This document shows, one piece after another, positions 26,463 to 35,397 of a DNA stretch of 64,000 bases; position 1 is the stretch's first letter, and every line of letters starts with the position of its first letter. Where the stretch lies: assembly GCA_029968055.1 (NCBI GenBank), contig JASCNX010000001.1, forward strand, positions 1,488,001 to 1,552,000, written 5' to 3'. The position numbers were made by a program, and so were the translations under genes. The DNA is from Xenophilus aerolatus. Lineage in GTDB: Bacteria; Pseudomonadota; Gammaproteobacteria; Burkholderiales; Burkholderiaceae_C. The notes beneath the pieces were generated by a model, which saw only the letters and a list, made by a program, of their open reading frames with translations, made no database searches and was not told the DNA's origin.

Positions 26463-26682
26463 GCTGCGTCTGAGGAGCCGTATCGGTGCTGGAGCGAGGC
26501 CGGGTCGGACGGCTTCAACGGCCCGCGGCTCGCCCCCCCAGCCCGTACGCGGCGGTGCCGCGCGCCCCCGGCACCGGCGGCACGCACGTGCGCATGCCGG
26601 CCCACCGGCACTGCAAGGAAAGTGGAGGAATGACGCGGCGCTGCGGCGCACCGCATGCCGGGCGTCGCCCGGCAGGACGGTA

Positions 26683-27042
26683 TCAGTGGATGCCGGCGAG
26701 CGGCATGCCCTGGCCCGGCACCGAATACGTCGGCGCCTGTGCGGGACGCAGCAGCGACGTCAGCGCCCGGTCGACCATCGCGTTGCGGCGTGCCAGGTGC
26801 TCGCGCTGCTGGGTCAGCCGACCGGCGACGCATTCGATGCGCTGGCGGAACGGCAGGTCGAACACTTCGGCCGACAGGGCCGACTCGAGGACGCGGGCGA
26901 AGGCCAGGCTGACCTGCCTGAGCTGCGTCGTGGCGCCCTGCAGTTCGAGGGCATCGCCGGCCATCAGGTGCTGGTCGACGGTCTCCAGCTGGGTTTCGAC
27001 ATCGCCCAGCAGGGCCTCGGTGGACAGACGGGAATCGGGCAT
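26683..27042 (-). CDS. flgN: FlgN-like chaperone for hook-filament junction proteins
   Basis: The 119-residue helical protein (TEALLGDVETQLETVDQHLMAGDALELQGATTQLRQVSLAFARVLE) fits the FlgN family in length and helix pattern and directly follows flgM. FlgN carries FlgK and FlgL to the export gate. Conservation in the family is low, so context is the main support. Confidence 0.82.
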   Translation of the reverse strand: MPDSRLSTEALLGDVETQLETVDQHLMAGDALELQGATTQLRQVSLAFARVLESALSAEVFDLPFRQRIECVAGRLTQQREHLARRNAMVDRALTSLLRPAQAPTYSVPGQGMPLAGIH

Positions 27043-27045
27043 ACG

Positions 27046-27345
27046 TCAGTTCCGCAAGCGGCTCAGGATTTCCTGGGCGTTGGACAACATCTTGTCGGCG
27101 ATGGCGCCGGCGTTCACCGTGAAGGTGCCGTCGGCAATGGCGGCTCGCACGGCGGCGACCTTCGCCTCGTCGATCCCGCTGCCGGCGGCAGAGACTTCGA
27201 GCGAGCGGGCGGCTGCCGACACCGTCACCGGCACGCCGGCGGCGGTGGTGCTCGCCCCGTCCTCGGGGCGCACGGCCGCGCGATCGGCCTTGACCGGGCT
27301 GGTCGCCGCGGCCAGTGCTGCTTCGTTCAACGGTCCGATCTTCAT
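27046..27345 (-). CDS. flgM: Anti-sigma28 factor FlgM
   Basis: The 99-residue protein begins MKIGPLNEAAL and ends with the FlgM helices IDEAKVAAVRAAIADGTFTVNAGAIADKMLSNAQEILSRL, the sigma28-binding part. FlgM holds FliA until the hook is finished, then leaves through the export channel. It sits three bases before flgN and behind a strong sigma28 promoter, giving the usual feedback loop. Confidence 0.95.
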   Translation of the reverse strand: MKIGPLNEAALAAATSPVKADRAAVRPEDGASTTAAGVPVTVSAAARSLEVSAAGSGIDEAKVAAVRAAIADGTFTVNAGAIADKMLSNAQEILSRLRN

Positions 27346-27382
27346 GGGTGACTCCAGCGCCCTTTTCAGGCTATGTCACAGG

Positions 27383-27409
27383 TTTTCGGCGGGGCCGCGC
27401 TCGACTTGA
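27383..27409 (-). promoter_or_regulatory. Sigma28 promoter of flgM-flgN
   Basis: On the minus strand TCAAGTCG (27402-27409), an 11-base spacer and GCCGAAAA (27383-27390) match sigma28 at 5/8 and 7/8. Transcription would start about 31 bases before the flgM ATG. Confidence 0.8.
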
Positions 27410-27424
27410 GGACTTTTTTCATCT

Positions 27425-28171
27425 TCAGAGCGCCAGCCGGACGGTGGTGGCGTCGACCACGACGCCGGAGGTGATGCGCCCATTTTCCATGCGCAGCCGC
27501 ACCATCTGGCCCACCACGCCGGGCGTGATGGCCTGGGCGTCGGAGGTGACCTCGAAGCCGGAGCCCTTCGCGACGACCCGCACGGCGGCGCCGGCAGGAA
27601 AGGCCTGCGCGGCCTTGATCATCGACTGACGCACCGGCTGGCCGGCCGCCAGGGAGCGCGCAGCGACCTGCCCGACCCACTGCGCGGCGTCGCCGACCAC
27701 CGGGGACACCTCGGCCGCCCAGTCCGCCTCGGCCTCGACCGCGTCGTTGGGACCGAGCACCGTGCCGGCCACCACGTTGTCGCGCAGCACCCAGGCCGGC
27801 CCGAAGGCCTTGACGGTCACCGGCAGGAAGACGTTCCACCGGGCCGCGCCATCCACGCAGCGCAGGCCCAGGCGCGAGCGGCCCCACAGGCGGGTGCCCA
27901 CGGGGATGTAGGGCTCCACGCGGGCGCAGGGCGCAAGGCGCAGGCGCGCATCGAGCGAGCCGACGCTGACTTCCATGCGCAGCGGGAGCGTCTGCCCCGC
28001 CTGCGACTTCTCGACCGCGGCGTCCAGCCAGTGCTGCGTGGCGGCCACGAATTCGGGGGTCACTTCCTGGCCGACCGGGGGAATCTCCTGGGCGCCGGCC
28101 GGCGCGACCAGGGCCGAGGCGGCCAGGGCCAGGGCCGACCACAGGGACAGGGAAAAGACGGGAGCAGGCAT
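27425..28171 (-). CDS. flgA: P-ring assembly chaperone FlgA
   Basis: The 248-residue protein has a signal peptide (about residues 1-27, ending PAGA). It matches FlgA in its C-terminal SAF-like domain: [65 protein letters not shown], and the end [15 protein letters not shown]. It helps FlgI form the P ring in the periplasm. It is divergent from flgB across 200 bases. Confidence 0.94.
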   Translation of the reverse strand: MPAPVFSLSLWSALALAASALVAPAGAQEIPPVGQEVTPEFVAATQHWLDAAVEKSQAGQTLPLRMEVSVGSLDARLRLAPCARVEPYIPVGTRLWGRSRLGLRCVDGAARWNVFLPVTVKAFGPAWVLRDNVVAGTVLGPNDAVEAEADWAAEVSPVVGDAAQWVGQVAARSLAAGQPVRQSMIKAAQAFPAGAAVRVVAKGSGFEVTSDAQAITPGVVGQMVRLRMENGRITSGVVVDATTVRLAL

Positions 28172-28371
28172 GGCGGGCAGCGCTTTCGTGATGTGGATGC
28201 CCTCACCCGCGCGCGAGACCGGCGCGAGCCCAGGACATGGCAGGCACTTTATTCGTCGCGGGGCGTGGCGAAGCGATGAACAGGCGGCAAAAGCCCCCCT
28301 TCATCCGCGCTTGCCGGCCGGCGGCGGCTCCCACAATTTCGACACCGCCCAAGCGCCCGCCCGCCCCTGCC
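28172..28371. promoter_or_regulatory. Divergent flgA / flgB intergenic region
   Basis: This 200-base gap must hold promoters for flgA and for the ten-gene flgB operon. I see no clear sigma28, sigma54 or sigma70 pair. GGCACTTTATTCG near 28250 recalls part of the fliF/flhB element but lies at a different distance from the start codon. FlhDC dependence is expected from the family, not shown. Confidence 0.3.
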
Positions 28372-28782
28372 ATGCTGGACAAGCTCACATCCGCTCTCGA
28401 CTTCCAGACGAAGGCCCTGGTGCTTCGTGCCGAACGCCAGCAGCTGATCGCCGGCAACATCGCGAACGCCGACACCCCCGGCTACGCGGCGAAGGACATG
28501 AGCTTCGCCGACGCGCTGCGCGATGCCGGGCAGGCCGGCGGCGCGCCGGCCGCACTGCGCGCGAGCAGCGCCGGCCACCTCCCCGCCTTGCCGGGAACCG
28601 CCGCGGGCGGCCTGCAGCAGGCCGGCTATGTGGTTCAGACCCAGCCGGCCATGGACGGCAACAGCGTGGACCTCGACCGGGAACGCGCCGCGTTCGCGGA
28701 CAACGCCGTGCGCTACGAGGCGACGTTGCGTTTCATCAACGGCCAGAGCAAGACCCTGCTGTCGGCCATCACGGGGCAATGA
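28372..28782 (+). CDS. flgB: Flagellar proximal rod protein FlgB
   Basis: The 136-residue protein carries the rod signature near the N-terminus ([28 protein letters not shown]) and a helical C-terminus ([24 protein letters not shown]). It forms part of the proximal rod. It is the first gene of a tightly packed operon; the stop overlaps the flgC ATG. Confidence 0.96.
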   Translation: MLDKLTSALDFQTKALVLRAERQQLIAGNIANADTPGYAAKDMSFADALRDAGQAGGAPAALRASSAGHLPALPGTAAGGLQQAGYVVQTQPAMDGNSVDLDRERAAFADNAVRYEATLRFINGQSKTLLSAITGQ

Positions 28783-29192
28783 CCATGTCCATGTTCTCGA
28801 TCTTCGGCATTTCCGGGAGCGCCGTCAGCGCCCAGTCGCAGCGGCTCAACGTGGTGGCGAGCAACCTCGCCAACGCGGATGCCGTGGCCGGGCCCGACGG
28901 GCAGGCCTACCGGGCGCGGCAGGTGGTCTTCCAGACGCTGCCCCTGGGCGGCGAAGTCGCCGCCGCGGGCGTGCGCGTCGATGCGGTCACCGAGAACCAG
29001 ACGCCCGGGCGCCGCGTCCACGAGCCGGGGCACCCCATGGCCGACGCGCAGGGCTACGTGACCCACTCGAACGTGAACGCCGTCGAGGAGATGGTCAACA
29101 TGATCTCGGCCTCGCGCTCCTACCAGAACAACGTCGAGGTCATGAACACCGCCAAGAACCTGCTGCTCAAGACGCTGCAGATCGGCCAGTGA
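28779..29192 (+). CDS. flgC: Flagellar proximal rod protein FlgC
   Basis: Starting at the ATGA overlap with flgB gives 137 residues; an ATG two codons later is equally possible. It has the rod motif [36 protein letters not shown] and the family end [32 protein letters not shown]. It builds the proximal rod with FlgB and FlgF. Confidence 0.96.
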   Translation: MTMSMFSIFGISGSAVSAQSQRLNVVASNLANADAVAGPDGQAYRARQVVFQTLPLGGEVAAAGVRVDAVTENQTPGRRVHEPGHPMADAQGYVTHSNVNAVEEMVNMISASRSYQNNVEVMNTAKNLLLKTLQIGQ

Positions 29193-29205
29193 CCCGCCCC
29201 CCGCC

Positions 29206-29892
29206 ATGACCAGCACCACCGCCACGGCCGGCCTGACCGGCACCACCAAGTCCTACAGCATCAGCTCCAGCTCGGACCCGTCGTCGTCCACGGCGCCGGC
29301 CACCGGCGCCGGCGAGGCGCAGGACCGCTTCCTGAAGCTGCTCGTCGCGCAGATGAGCAACCAGGACCCGATGAACCCGATGGACAACGCGCAGATGACC
29401 TCGCAGATCGCGCAGATCAACACGGTCACCGGCATCGCGCAGCTCAACGACACCATGAAGGCGATGGCCAGCCAGGCCTCGGCGATGCAGATGATGCAGG
29501 CCAGCGCCATGATCGGGCACAGCGTGCTGACCAAGGGCAACCAGCTGGCCTTCAGCGATGCCGACACCGCCGTCGGCGCCTTCGACCTGCCCACCGGCGC
29601 GACCAGCGTCCAGATCCAGGTCGTCAACGCGAGCGGCACGGTCATCGACACGGTGTCGCTGGGTGCCCTCGATGCGGGTCAGCACGGCTTCTCGCTCGAC
29701 GCCAAGGGCTACCCCGCGGACCAGAAGCTCAGGTTCAACGTCGTGGCGACCAACGGCAGCGCGTCGATCGACGCCACGGCCCTCATGCACGACACCGTCA
29801 CCGCCGTGGGCACCGCCACCGACGGTTCGCTCAACCTCACGCTGCAGCAAAACGGCAACACGCCCTACTCCGGCGTGCGCGCGGTGCTGTGA
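29206..29892 (+). CDS. flgD: Hook cap protein FlgD
   Basis: The 228-residue protein has the conserved FlgD core DRFLKLLVAQMSNQDPMNPMDNAQMTSQIAQINTVTGI and later Tudor/Fn3-like beta domains. It caps the growing hook and is discarded when the hook is complete. A Ser/Thr-rich N-terminal stretch precedes the core. Confidence 0.96.
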   Translation: MTSTTATAGLTGTTKSYSISSSSDPSSSTAPATGAGEAQDRFLKLLVAQMSNQDPMNPMDNAQMTSQIAQINTVTGIAQLNDTMKAMASQASAMQMMQASAMIGHSVLTKGNQLAFSDADTAVGAFDLPTGATSVQIQVVNASGTVIDTVSLGALDAGQHGFSLDAKGYPADQKLRFNVVATNGSASIDATALMHDTVTAVGTATDGSLNLTLQQNGNTPYSGVRAVL

Positions 29893-29917
29893 CCCGCCTT
29901 CCTCCAGGAGCCTTCCC

Positions 29918-31132
29918 ATGAGTTTCCAGCAAGCACTCTCCGGCCTCAACGCGGCCAGCCGCAGCCTCGACGTGATCGGACACAACATCGCCAATGCCGG
30001 CACCACCGGCATGAAGGCCTCGCGTGCCGAGTTCGCCGAGATCTACGCCAGCTCGGCCGGCGGCATCGGCGGCACGAACGTCGGCCTGGGCGTCGCCGTG
30101 GGCACGGTCTCCCAGCAGTTCACGCAGGGCAGCCTGACCATCACCGGCAACGACCTGGACGTGGCGGTCAACGGCGCCGGCTTCTTCCAGGTGAAGGCCC
30201 CCGACGGCTCGACCGCCTACACCCGCGCCGGCAACTTCAAGCTGGACAAGGACGGCGACATCATCACCACCTCGGGCGCCCAGGTGATGGGCTACCCGAC
30301 CGACACCAAGGGCACGCGCCTGAGCTTCGACACGCAGCCGCTGAAGCTGCCCACCGGCGCGCCGATCCCGGCCAAGCAGACCACCAAGATGGCCGCCGAG
30401 ATCACGCTCGATGCCTCGGCCGTGGTGGCCTCCACCGCCAGCCCGCCCACGCCGCTGACCAAGTACGGCACCTCGCTCACCGCCTTCGACGCGCAGGGCC
30501 TGGAGATCCCCGTCGGCCTGTACTTCCAGAAGACGGCCAACAACACCTGGAACGTCTACACCAGCGTGAACGGCGCCGACCCGGCCGCATCCACGCCCTT
30601 CACGCTGACCTTCCGCGCGGACGGCAGCCTGGACCCCGCCTCGACGGTGCCGCCGATCACGCTCACCTCGCCCAACGATCCGGCGCAGACCTTCACCGCC
30701 AACCTGGACCTGAGCAAGATGACCCAGGTCAATGCCCGCTTCGCGGTGTCGGACCTGTCGCAGGACGGCTATACCGCCGGCCAGCTCACCGGCATCAAGA
30801 TCGAGAACAGCGGCATCATCACCGCGACCTACTCCAACGGCCAGACGCAGTCGGCCGGCCAGGTGGCGCTCGTGAACTTCCGCAACGCGCAGGGCCTGGC
30901 CCCGACGGGCTCGGGCTACTGGGTCGAGACCGCCGCGTCGGGCCAGCCGGTGCGCGGCGCACCGGGCGAAGGCACCTTCGGCCAGCTGCGCTCGGGCGCC
31001 CTCGAGGAGTCGAACGTCGACCTCACCGCCGAGCTGGTGAACATGATGACGACCCAGCGCGCGTACCAGGCCAACGCCCAGACCATCAAGACGCAGGACC
31101 AGGTCATGTCGACCCTGGTGAACCTGCGCTGA
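29918..31132 (+). CDS. flgE: Flagellar hook protein FlgE
   Basis: AGGAG precedes the ATG at 29918, and the 404-residue protein begins SFQQALSGLNAASRSLDVIGHNIANAGTTGMKASRAEFA. It carries the FlgE-specific middle region and the common hook-rod end VDLTAELVNMMTTQRAYQANAQTIKTQDQVMSTLVNLR. FlgE subunits form the flexible hook. Length is normal (about 400). Confidence 0.97.
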   Translation: MSFQQALSGLNAASRSLDVIGHNIANAGTTGMKASRAEFAEIYASSAGGIGGTNVGLGVAVGTVSQQFTQGSLTITGNDLDVAVNGAGFFQVKAPDGSTAYTRAGNFKLDKDGDIITTSGAQVMGYPTDTKGTRLSFDTQPLKLPTGAPIPAKQTTKMAAEITLDASAVVASTASPPTPLTKYGTSLTAFDAQGLEIPVGLYFQKTANNTWNVYTSVNGADPAASTPFTLTFRADGSLDPASTVPPITLTSPNDPAQTFTANLDLSKMTQVNARFAVSDLSQDGYTAGQLTGIKIENSGIITATYSNGQTQSAGQVALVNFRNAQGLAPTGSGYWVETAASGQPVRGAPGEGTFGQLRSGALEESNVDLTAELVNMMTTQRAYQANAQTIKTQDQVMSTLVNLR

Positions 31133-31153
31133 TAGACCTGCTGCGGCACGGCC

Positions 31154-31894
31154 ATGGACCGATTGATCTACACCGCGATGAGCGGCGCCAGCGCCGCCGC
31201 ACAGCGCCAGGCGGTGCTGGCCAACAACCTGGCCAACGCGTCGACGCAGGGCTTTCGGGCCGAGCTGTCGGCCTTCCGCGCGGTCCCGCTGCGCGGCGAA
31301 GGGGCCACGACGCGGGTCTTCACCGTCGAAGCCACGACCGGCCACGACTCGCGCGCGGGCTCGATCGAGCGCACCGGCCGTGACCTCGACCTGGCGGCGC
31401 AGGGCCAGGCCTGGTTCGCGGTGCAGGGGCTGGACGGCACCGAGGCCTACACCCGCGGCGGCGCCTTCCAGGTCTCGTCCGAGGGAACGCTGGTCAACAG
31501 CGCCGGCCTGGTGGTGCTGTCCGACGGCGGCGCGCCGATCGACGTGCCCCAGGGCGCGCAGATCGCCATCGGCACCGACGGCACGGTCACCTCCAAGACC
31601 GACGGCCAGCCCGGCGCGACGCTCGGGCGCATCAAGCTGGCCACCGAGGACGCCGAGAACCGGCTGCAGCGCGGCGAGGACGGCCTGTTCCGCACGGCCA
31701 CGCAGGAGCCGCTGGCCGCGGACGCCACCGCCCGCGTGGAGTCCGGCGCGCTCGAAGGCTCGAACGTGAATCCCGTCGAGGCGATGGTCGGCATGATCGC
31801 CGCCGCCCGCCAGTTCGACCAGCAGATGCGCCTTCTGCAGAACACCGAAACCGCCGACAAGGCCGCTTCGCAGTTGCTGAGCGTGCAGGGCTGA
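31154..31894 (+). CDS. flgF: Flagellar proximal rod protein FlgF
   Basis: The 246-residue protein begins [41 protein letters not shown] and ends [44 protein letters not shown], both typical for FlgF. It follows flgE by 21 bases and precedes its paralog flgG. Confidence 0.96.
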   Translation: MDRLIYTAMSGASAAAQRQAVLANNLANASTQGFRAELSAFRAVPLRGEGATTRVFTVEATTGHDSRAGSIERTGRDLDLAAQGQAWFAVQGLDGTEAYTRGGAFQVSSEGTLVNSAGLVVLSDGGAPIDVPQGAQIAIGTDGTVTSKTDGQPGATLGRIKLATEDAENRLQRGEDGLFRTATQEPLAADATARVESGALEGSNVNPVEAMVGMIAAARQFDQQMRLLQNTETADKAASQLLSVQG

Positions 31895-31914
31895 AACCTA
31901 ACACCGGACCCGAA

Positions 31915-32697
31915 ATGATCAACTCCCTCTGGATCTCGAAGACCGGGATGGAAGCCCAGCAGACACAGCTGGACGTCATCTCGCACAACCTCGCGAACGT
32001 CTCGACCACCGGCTTCAAGCGCGCCAACGCGGTGTTCGAGGACCTGATGTACCAGAACCTGCGCCAGGTCGGCGCCAACAGCACCGAGCAGTCGCAGCTG
32101 CCCACCGGGCTGCAGCTCGGCCTGGGCGTGCGCACCGTCGCCACCAGCCGCGCCTTCACGCAGGGCAGCATGCAGCAGACCAACAACCAGCTCGACGTCG
32201 CGATCAAGGGCAACGGCTTCTTCCAGGTGACGATGCCCGACGGCACGATCGGCTACACGCGCGACGGCTCGTTCCAGGTCGACGCGCAGGGCCGCATCGT
32301 GACGTCCTCGGGCCTGCCGGTGGCCAACGGCATCACCGTGCCGCCCACCGCCACCAACGTGAGCATCGCCAACGACGGGACGGTCACCGCCACGGTGAGC
32401 GGCAATTCCACGCCGCAGAACCTGGGCACGCTGGCGCTCGCCCACTTCGTCAACCCGGCCGGCCTGGAGCCCAAGGGCGAGAACCTGTTCGCCGAGACCG
32501 CCGCGTCGGGCCAGCCCAACGGCGGCACCGCCGGCACCAACGGCCTGGGCACGATCATGCAGGGCTACCTGGAAACATCGAACGTCAACGTGGTGCAGGA
32601 GCTGGTGTCCATGATCCAGACCCAGCGCGCCTACGAGATGAACTCCAAGGCCATCCAGACCAGCGACCAGATGCTGCAGAAGCTCGGACAACTGTGA
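31915..32697 (+). CDS. flgG: Flagellar distal rod protein FlgG
   Basis: The 260-residue protein starts [47 protein letters not shown] and ends [40 protein letters not shown], an almost textbook FlgG. It forms the rigid drive shaft. The stop overlaps the flgH ATG by one base. Confidence 0.98.
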   Translation: MINSLWISKTGMEAQQTQLDVISHNLANVSTTGFKRANAVFEDLMYQNLRQVGANSTEQSQLPTGLQLGLGVRTVATSRAFTQGSMQQTNNQLDVAIKGNGFFQVTMPDGTIGYTRDGSFQVDAQGRIVTSSGLPVANGITVPPTATNVSIANDGTVTATVSGNSTPQNLGTLALAHFVNPAGLEPKGENLFAETAASGQPNGGTAGTNGLGTIMQGYLETSNVNVVQELVSMIQTQRAYEMNSKAIQTSDQMLQKLGQL

Positions 32698-33404
32698 TGG
32701 CCCCCCGCTTCGCCGCCGCCCTGCGCCCGGCCCTTGCCGCCGGTGCGGGCGTGCTCGCGCTGCTGTGCGCGGGCTGCTCGACCCTGGCCAACACGCCGCA
32801 GGTGGACATGCCGGACACCAAGACCCCGCAGGTGCTGCGGACCAACCCGGCCATCGCCCGCCCGAGCAACGGCAGCCTGTTCCAGACCGCCAGCTACCGG
32901 CCCCTGTTCGAGGACCGGCGTGCCCGCATGGCCGGCGACACGGTGACGATCAACATCGTCGAGAACGTGTCGGCGAGCCAGAAGTCGACCTCCACGATCG
33001 ACAAGAAGAGCGGCATCGACAGCAGCATCAGCGCCGTGCCCTTCCTGTCGGCCAACTCCTTCACGCGCGCCAGCGCGACCGCCGGCTCCACGCACAACTT
33101 CGCGGGCAAGGGCGGGACCGAGAGCGCTAACACCTTCCACGGCTCGATCACGGCGACGGTGGTCGACGTGCAGCCCAACGGCCACCTTGTGGTCACCGGC
33201 GAGAAGCAGATCGGCGTGAACGAAAACGTCGACGTGCTTCGCTTCTCCGGCACGATCGACCCGCGTGCCATCCAGACCGGCAGCGTCGTCAGCTCGACGC
33301 AGGTCGCCAACGTGCGCATCGAATCCCGCGGCCGCGGCGCGCAGGGCGAGTCGCAGGTGATGCCCTGGCTCGGTCGTTTCTTCATGAGCGTGCTGCCCTT
33401 CTGA
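32697..33404 (+). CDS. flgH: Flagellar L-ring lipoprotein FlgH
   Basis: The 235-residue protein has a lipoprotein signal ending LLCAGC, so Cys27 should be lipidated. It has the FlgH core NGSLFQTASYRPLFEDRRARMAGDTVTINIVENVSASQKS and the end GRGAQGESQVMPWLGRFFMSVLPF. It forms the outer-membrane L ring. Translation is coupled to flgG through TGATG. Confidence 0.97.
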   Translation: MAPRFAAALRPALAAGAGVLALLCAGCSTLANTPQVDMPDTKTPQVLRTNPAIARPSNGSLFQTASYRPLFEDRRARMAGDTVTINIVENVSASQKSTSTIDKKSGIDSSISAVPFLSANSFTRASATAGSTHNFAGKGGTESANTFHGSITATVVDVQPNGHLVVTGEKQIGVNENVDVLRFSGTIDPRAIQTGSVVSSTQVANVRIESRGRGAQGESQVMPWLGRFFMSVLPF

Positions 33405-33415
33405 GTGTGATTCCC

Positions 33416-34531
33416 ATGACCGGCATGTCCCGATTCCTCGCCGCCCTGGCGGTCCTCCTGGCCTTCGCCGCCGCTCCTGCGCATGCCGTGCGCATCAAGG
33501 AAGTGGCGGCCGTGCAGGGCGTACGCAGCAACCAGTTGACCGGCTATGGCCTGGTCGTGGGCCTGGACGGCACGGGCGACCAGACAACCCAGATGCCCTA
33601 CACGACGCAGAGCGTCGCGAACTACCTGCAGCAGCTGGGCATCACGCTGCCCGACAACCGGGCGGCGCAGCTGCAGCTCAAGAACGTGGCGGCCGTGATC
33701 GTGACGGCGGAACTGCCCGCCTTCGCACAGCCGGGCCAGCAGCTGGACATCAACGTCGCCTCGATGGGCAACGCGAAGTCGCTCAAGGGCGGCGTGCTGG
33801 TGGCCACGCCGCTGCGCGGTGCCGACGGCGAGATCTACGCGCTCGCACAAGGCAATGTCGTCGTCGGCGGCGCCGGCGCGGCAGCGGGCGGCAGCAAGGT
33901 GCAGATCAACCACCTGAGCGCCGGCCGCGTGCCGGCTGGCGCGCAGGTGGAACGCGCCGTGGCCACCGGACTGAACGATGGCGACACCATCACGCTCGGC
34001 CTGAACGCCGCCGACTTCCAGACCGCGCGCCGCGTGGCCGAGGCGGTCAACGGCCGCCTGGGCAGCGGCGCCGCACGCGCCCTCGACGGGCGGACGGTGC
34101 AGGTGCGCGCGCCGACCGACGCCAACGCACGCGTGAGCTTCATCGCGGAACTGGAAGAGCTGACGCTCGAGCGCTCCGCGCCGGCGGCGAAGGTGGTGAT
34201 CAATGCACGCACGGGCTCCATCGTCCTGAACCAGGCGGTGACGCTCAATCCCTGCGCGATCGCGCACGGCAACCTGTCGGTGACGATCAGCAGCACCCCG
34301 GTCATCAGCCAGCCCGCACCGCTCTCGCGCGGGCAGACCGTGGTGGCCGAGCAGGCCAGCATCCAGATCAAGCAGGAGCCCGGCATCATGATCCAGGTGC
34401 CCAGTGCGCCGCAGCTGGCGGACGTGGTGCGGGCGCTGAACGCGCTGGGCGCCACGCCGCAGGACCTGCTGGCGATCCTGCAGGCGATCAAGGCGTCCGG
34501 CGCGCTCAACGCCGAGCTCGAGGTGATCTGA
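33416..34531 (+). CDS. flgI: Flagellar P-ring protein FlgI
   Basis: From the ATG at 33416 the protein has 371 residues with a cleavable signal (ending PAHA). The mature start is VRIKEVAAVQGVRSNQLTGYGLVVGLDGTGDQ, characteristic of FlgI. A GTG at 33407 is an alternative. It polymerises in the periplasm into the P ring with help from FlgA. The stop overlaps flgJ by one base. Confidence 0.97.
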   Translation: MTGMSRFLAALAVLLAFAAAPAHAVRIKEVAAVQGVRSNQLTGYGLVVGLDGTGDQTTQMPYTTQSVANYLQQLGITLPDNRAAQLQLKNVAAVIVTAELPAFAQPGQQLDINVASMGNAKSLKGGVLVATPLRGADGEIYALAQGNVVVGGAGAAAGGSKVQINHLSAGRVPAGAQVERAVATGLNDGDTITLGLNAADFQTARRVAEAVNGRLGSGAARALDGRTVQVRAPTDANARVSFIAELEELTLERSAPAAKVVINARTGSIVLNQAVTLNPCAIAHGNLSVTISSTPVISQPAPLSRGQTVVAEQASIQIKQEPGIMIQVPSAPQLADVVRALNALGATPQDLLAILQAIKASGALNAELEVI

Positions 34532-35397
34532 TGGTTCCGGCGGCCCCTTCAGCCTCGACCGGCCAGGGACTGGCGGCCGATGCGCGTTCGCTCGACGCGC
34601 TCAAGCTGGCGGCCAAGGGCAGCGACCCGCAGGCCGTCCGGGAAGCCGCCAAGCAGTTCGAGTCGCTCTTCATGCGCGAGCTCATCAAGAGCATGCGCGA
34701 GGCGACGATGAAGTCCGGCCTGATGGACAGCGACGGCGAGAAGCTCGGCACCGACCTGCTCGACCAGCAGTTCGCGGTGCAGCTCGCGGGCATGCCCGGC
34801 GGGCTGACCGACGCGATCACGCGGCAGCTCAGCCAGCAGATCCGCACCGCCGGCCCGGGCAGCGCGTCGATGCCCACGCTGTCGCTCGGCGGCGCACTGG
34901 GCGCGCGCGTGAAGACGAGCGCGACGCAGGAAGGCTTCGTGGCCGAGCACACGGCCGCGGCGCAGCGGGTGGCGCAGGACACGGGCATCCCGGCCGAGTT
35001 CATGATCGGCCAGGCCGGCCACGAGACGGGCTGGGGCCGCAGCGAGATCCGCCACGGCGACGGCAGCAACTCGTTCAACCTCTTCGGCATCAAGGCCACC
35101 GCGGGCTGGACCGGCAAGGTGGCCACCATCACCACCACCGAGTACGTCGACGGCGAGCCGCGCAAGGTGAGCGCGAAGTTCCGGGCCTACGATTCCTACG
35201 AGGCGTCCTTCCGCGACTACGCACGCCTGATCAGCGAGAGCCCGCGCTACGCCCAGGCACGCGCGAGCACCGCCTCGGCATCGGCCTATGCCTCGGAACT
35301 GCAGCGCGCCGGCTACGCCACCGATCCGCAGTACGCGTCCAAGCTCAGCCGCGCCATCAACGCCACCGTGCAGCTCCAACGGGCCCAGCAAGCATGA
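34531..35397 (+). CDS. flgJ: Rod-cap muramidase FlgJ
   Basis: The 288-residue protein has the N-terminal rod-capping domain (VREAAKQFESLFMRELIKSMREATMKSG) and a C-terminal glucosaminidase domain (about 130-288) with the catalytic glutamate E165 in GQAGHETGWGRSEI. It cuts peptidoglycan so that the rod can pass. The two-domain form is usual in beta- and gammaproteobacteria. It overlaps flgK by four bases. Confidence 0.97.
   Translation: MVPAAPSASTGQGLAADARSLDALKLAAKGSDPQAVREAAKQFESLFMRELIKSMREATMKSGLMDSDGEKLGTDLLDQQFAVQLAGMPGGLTDAITRQLSQQIRTAGPGSASMPTLSLGGALGARVKTSATQEGFVAEHTAAAQRVAQDTGIPAEFMIGQAGHETGWGRSEIRHGDGSNSFNLFGIKATAGWTGKVATITTTEYVDGEPRKVSAKFRAYDSYEASFRDYARLISESPRYAQARASTASASAYASELQRAGYATDPQYASKLSRAINATVQLQRAQQA

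Noticed and set aside
28248-28268. Sigma54-like TGGCAGG before flgB
   Set aside because: The -12 part reads TTATT instead of TTGC, and FlhDC rather than RpoN control is expected here.
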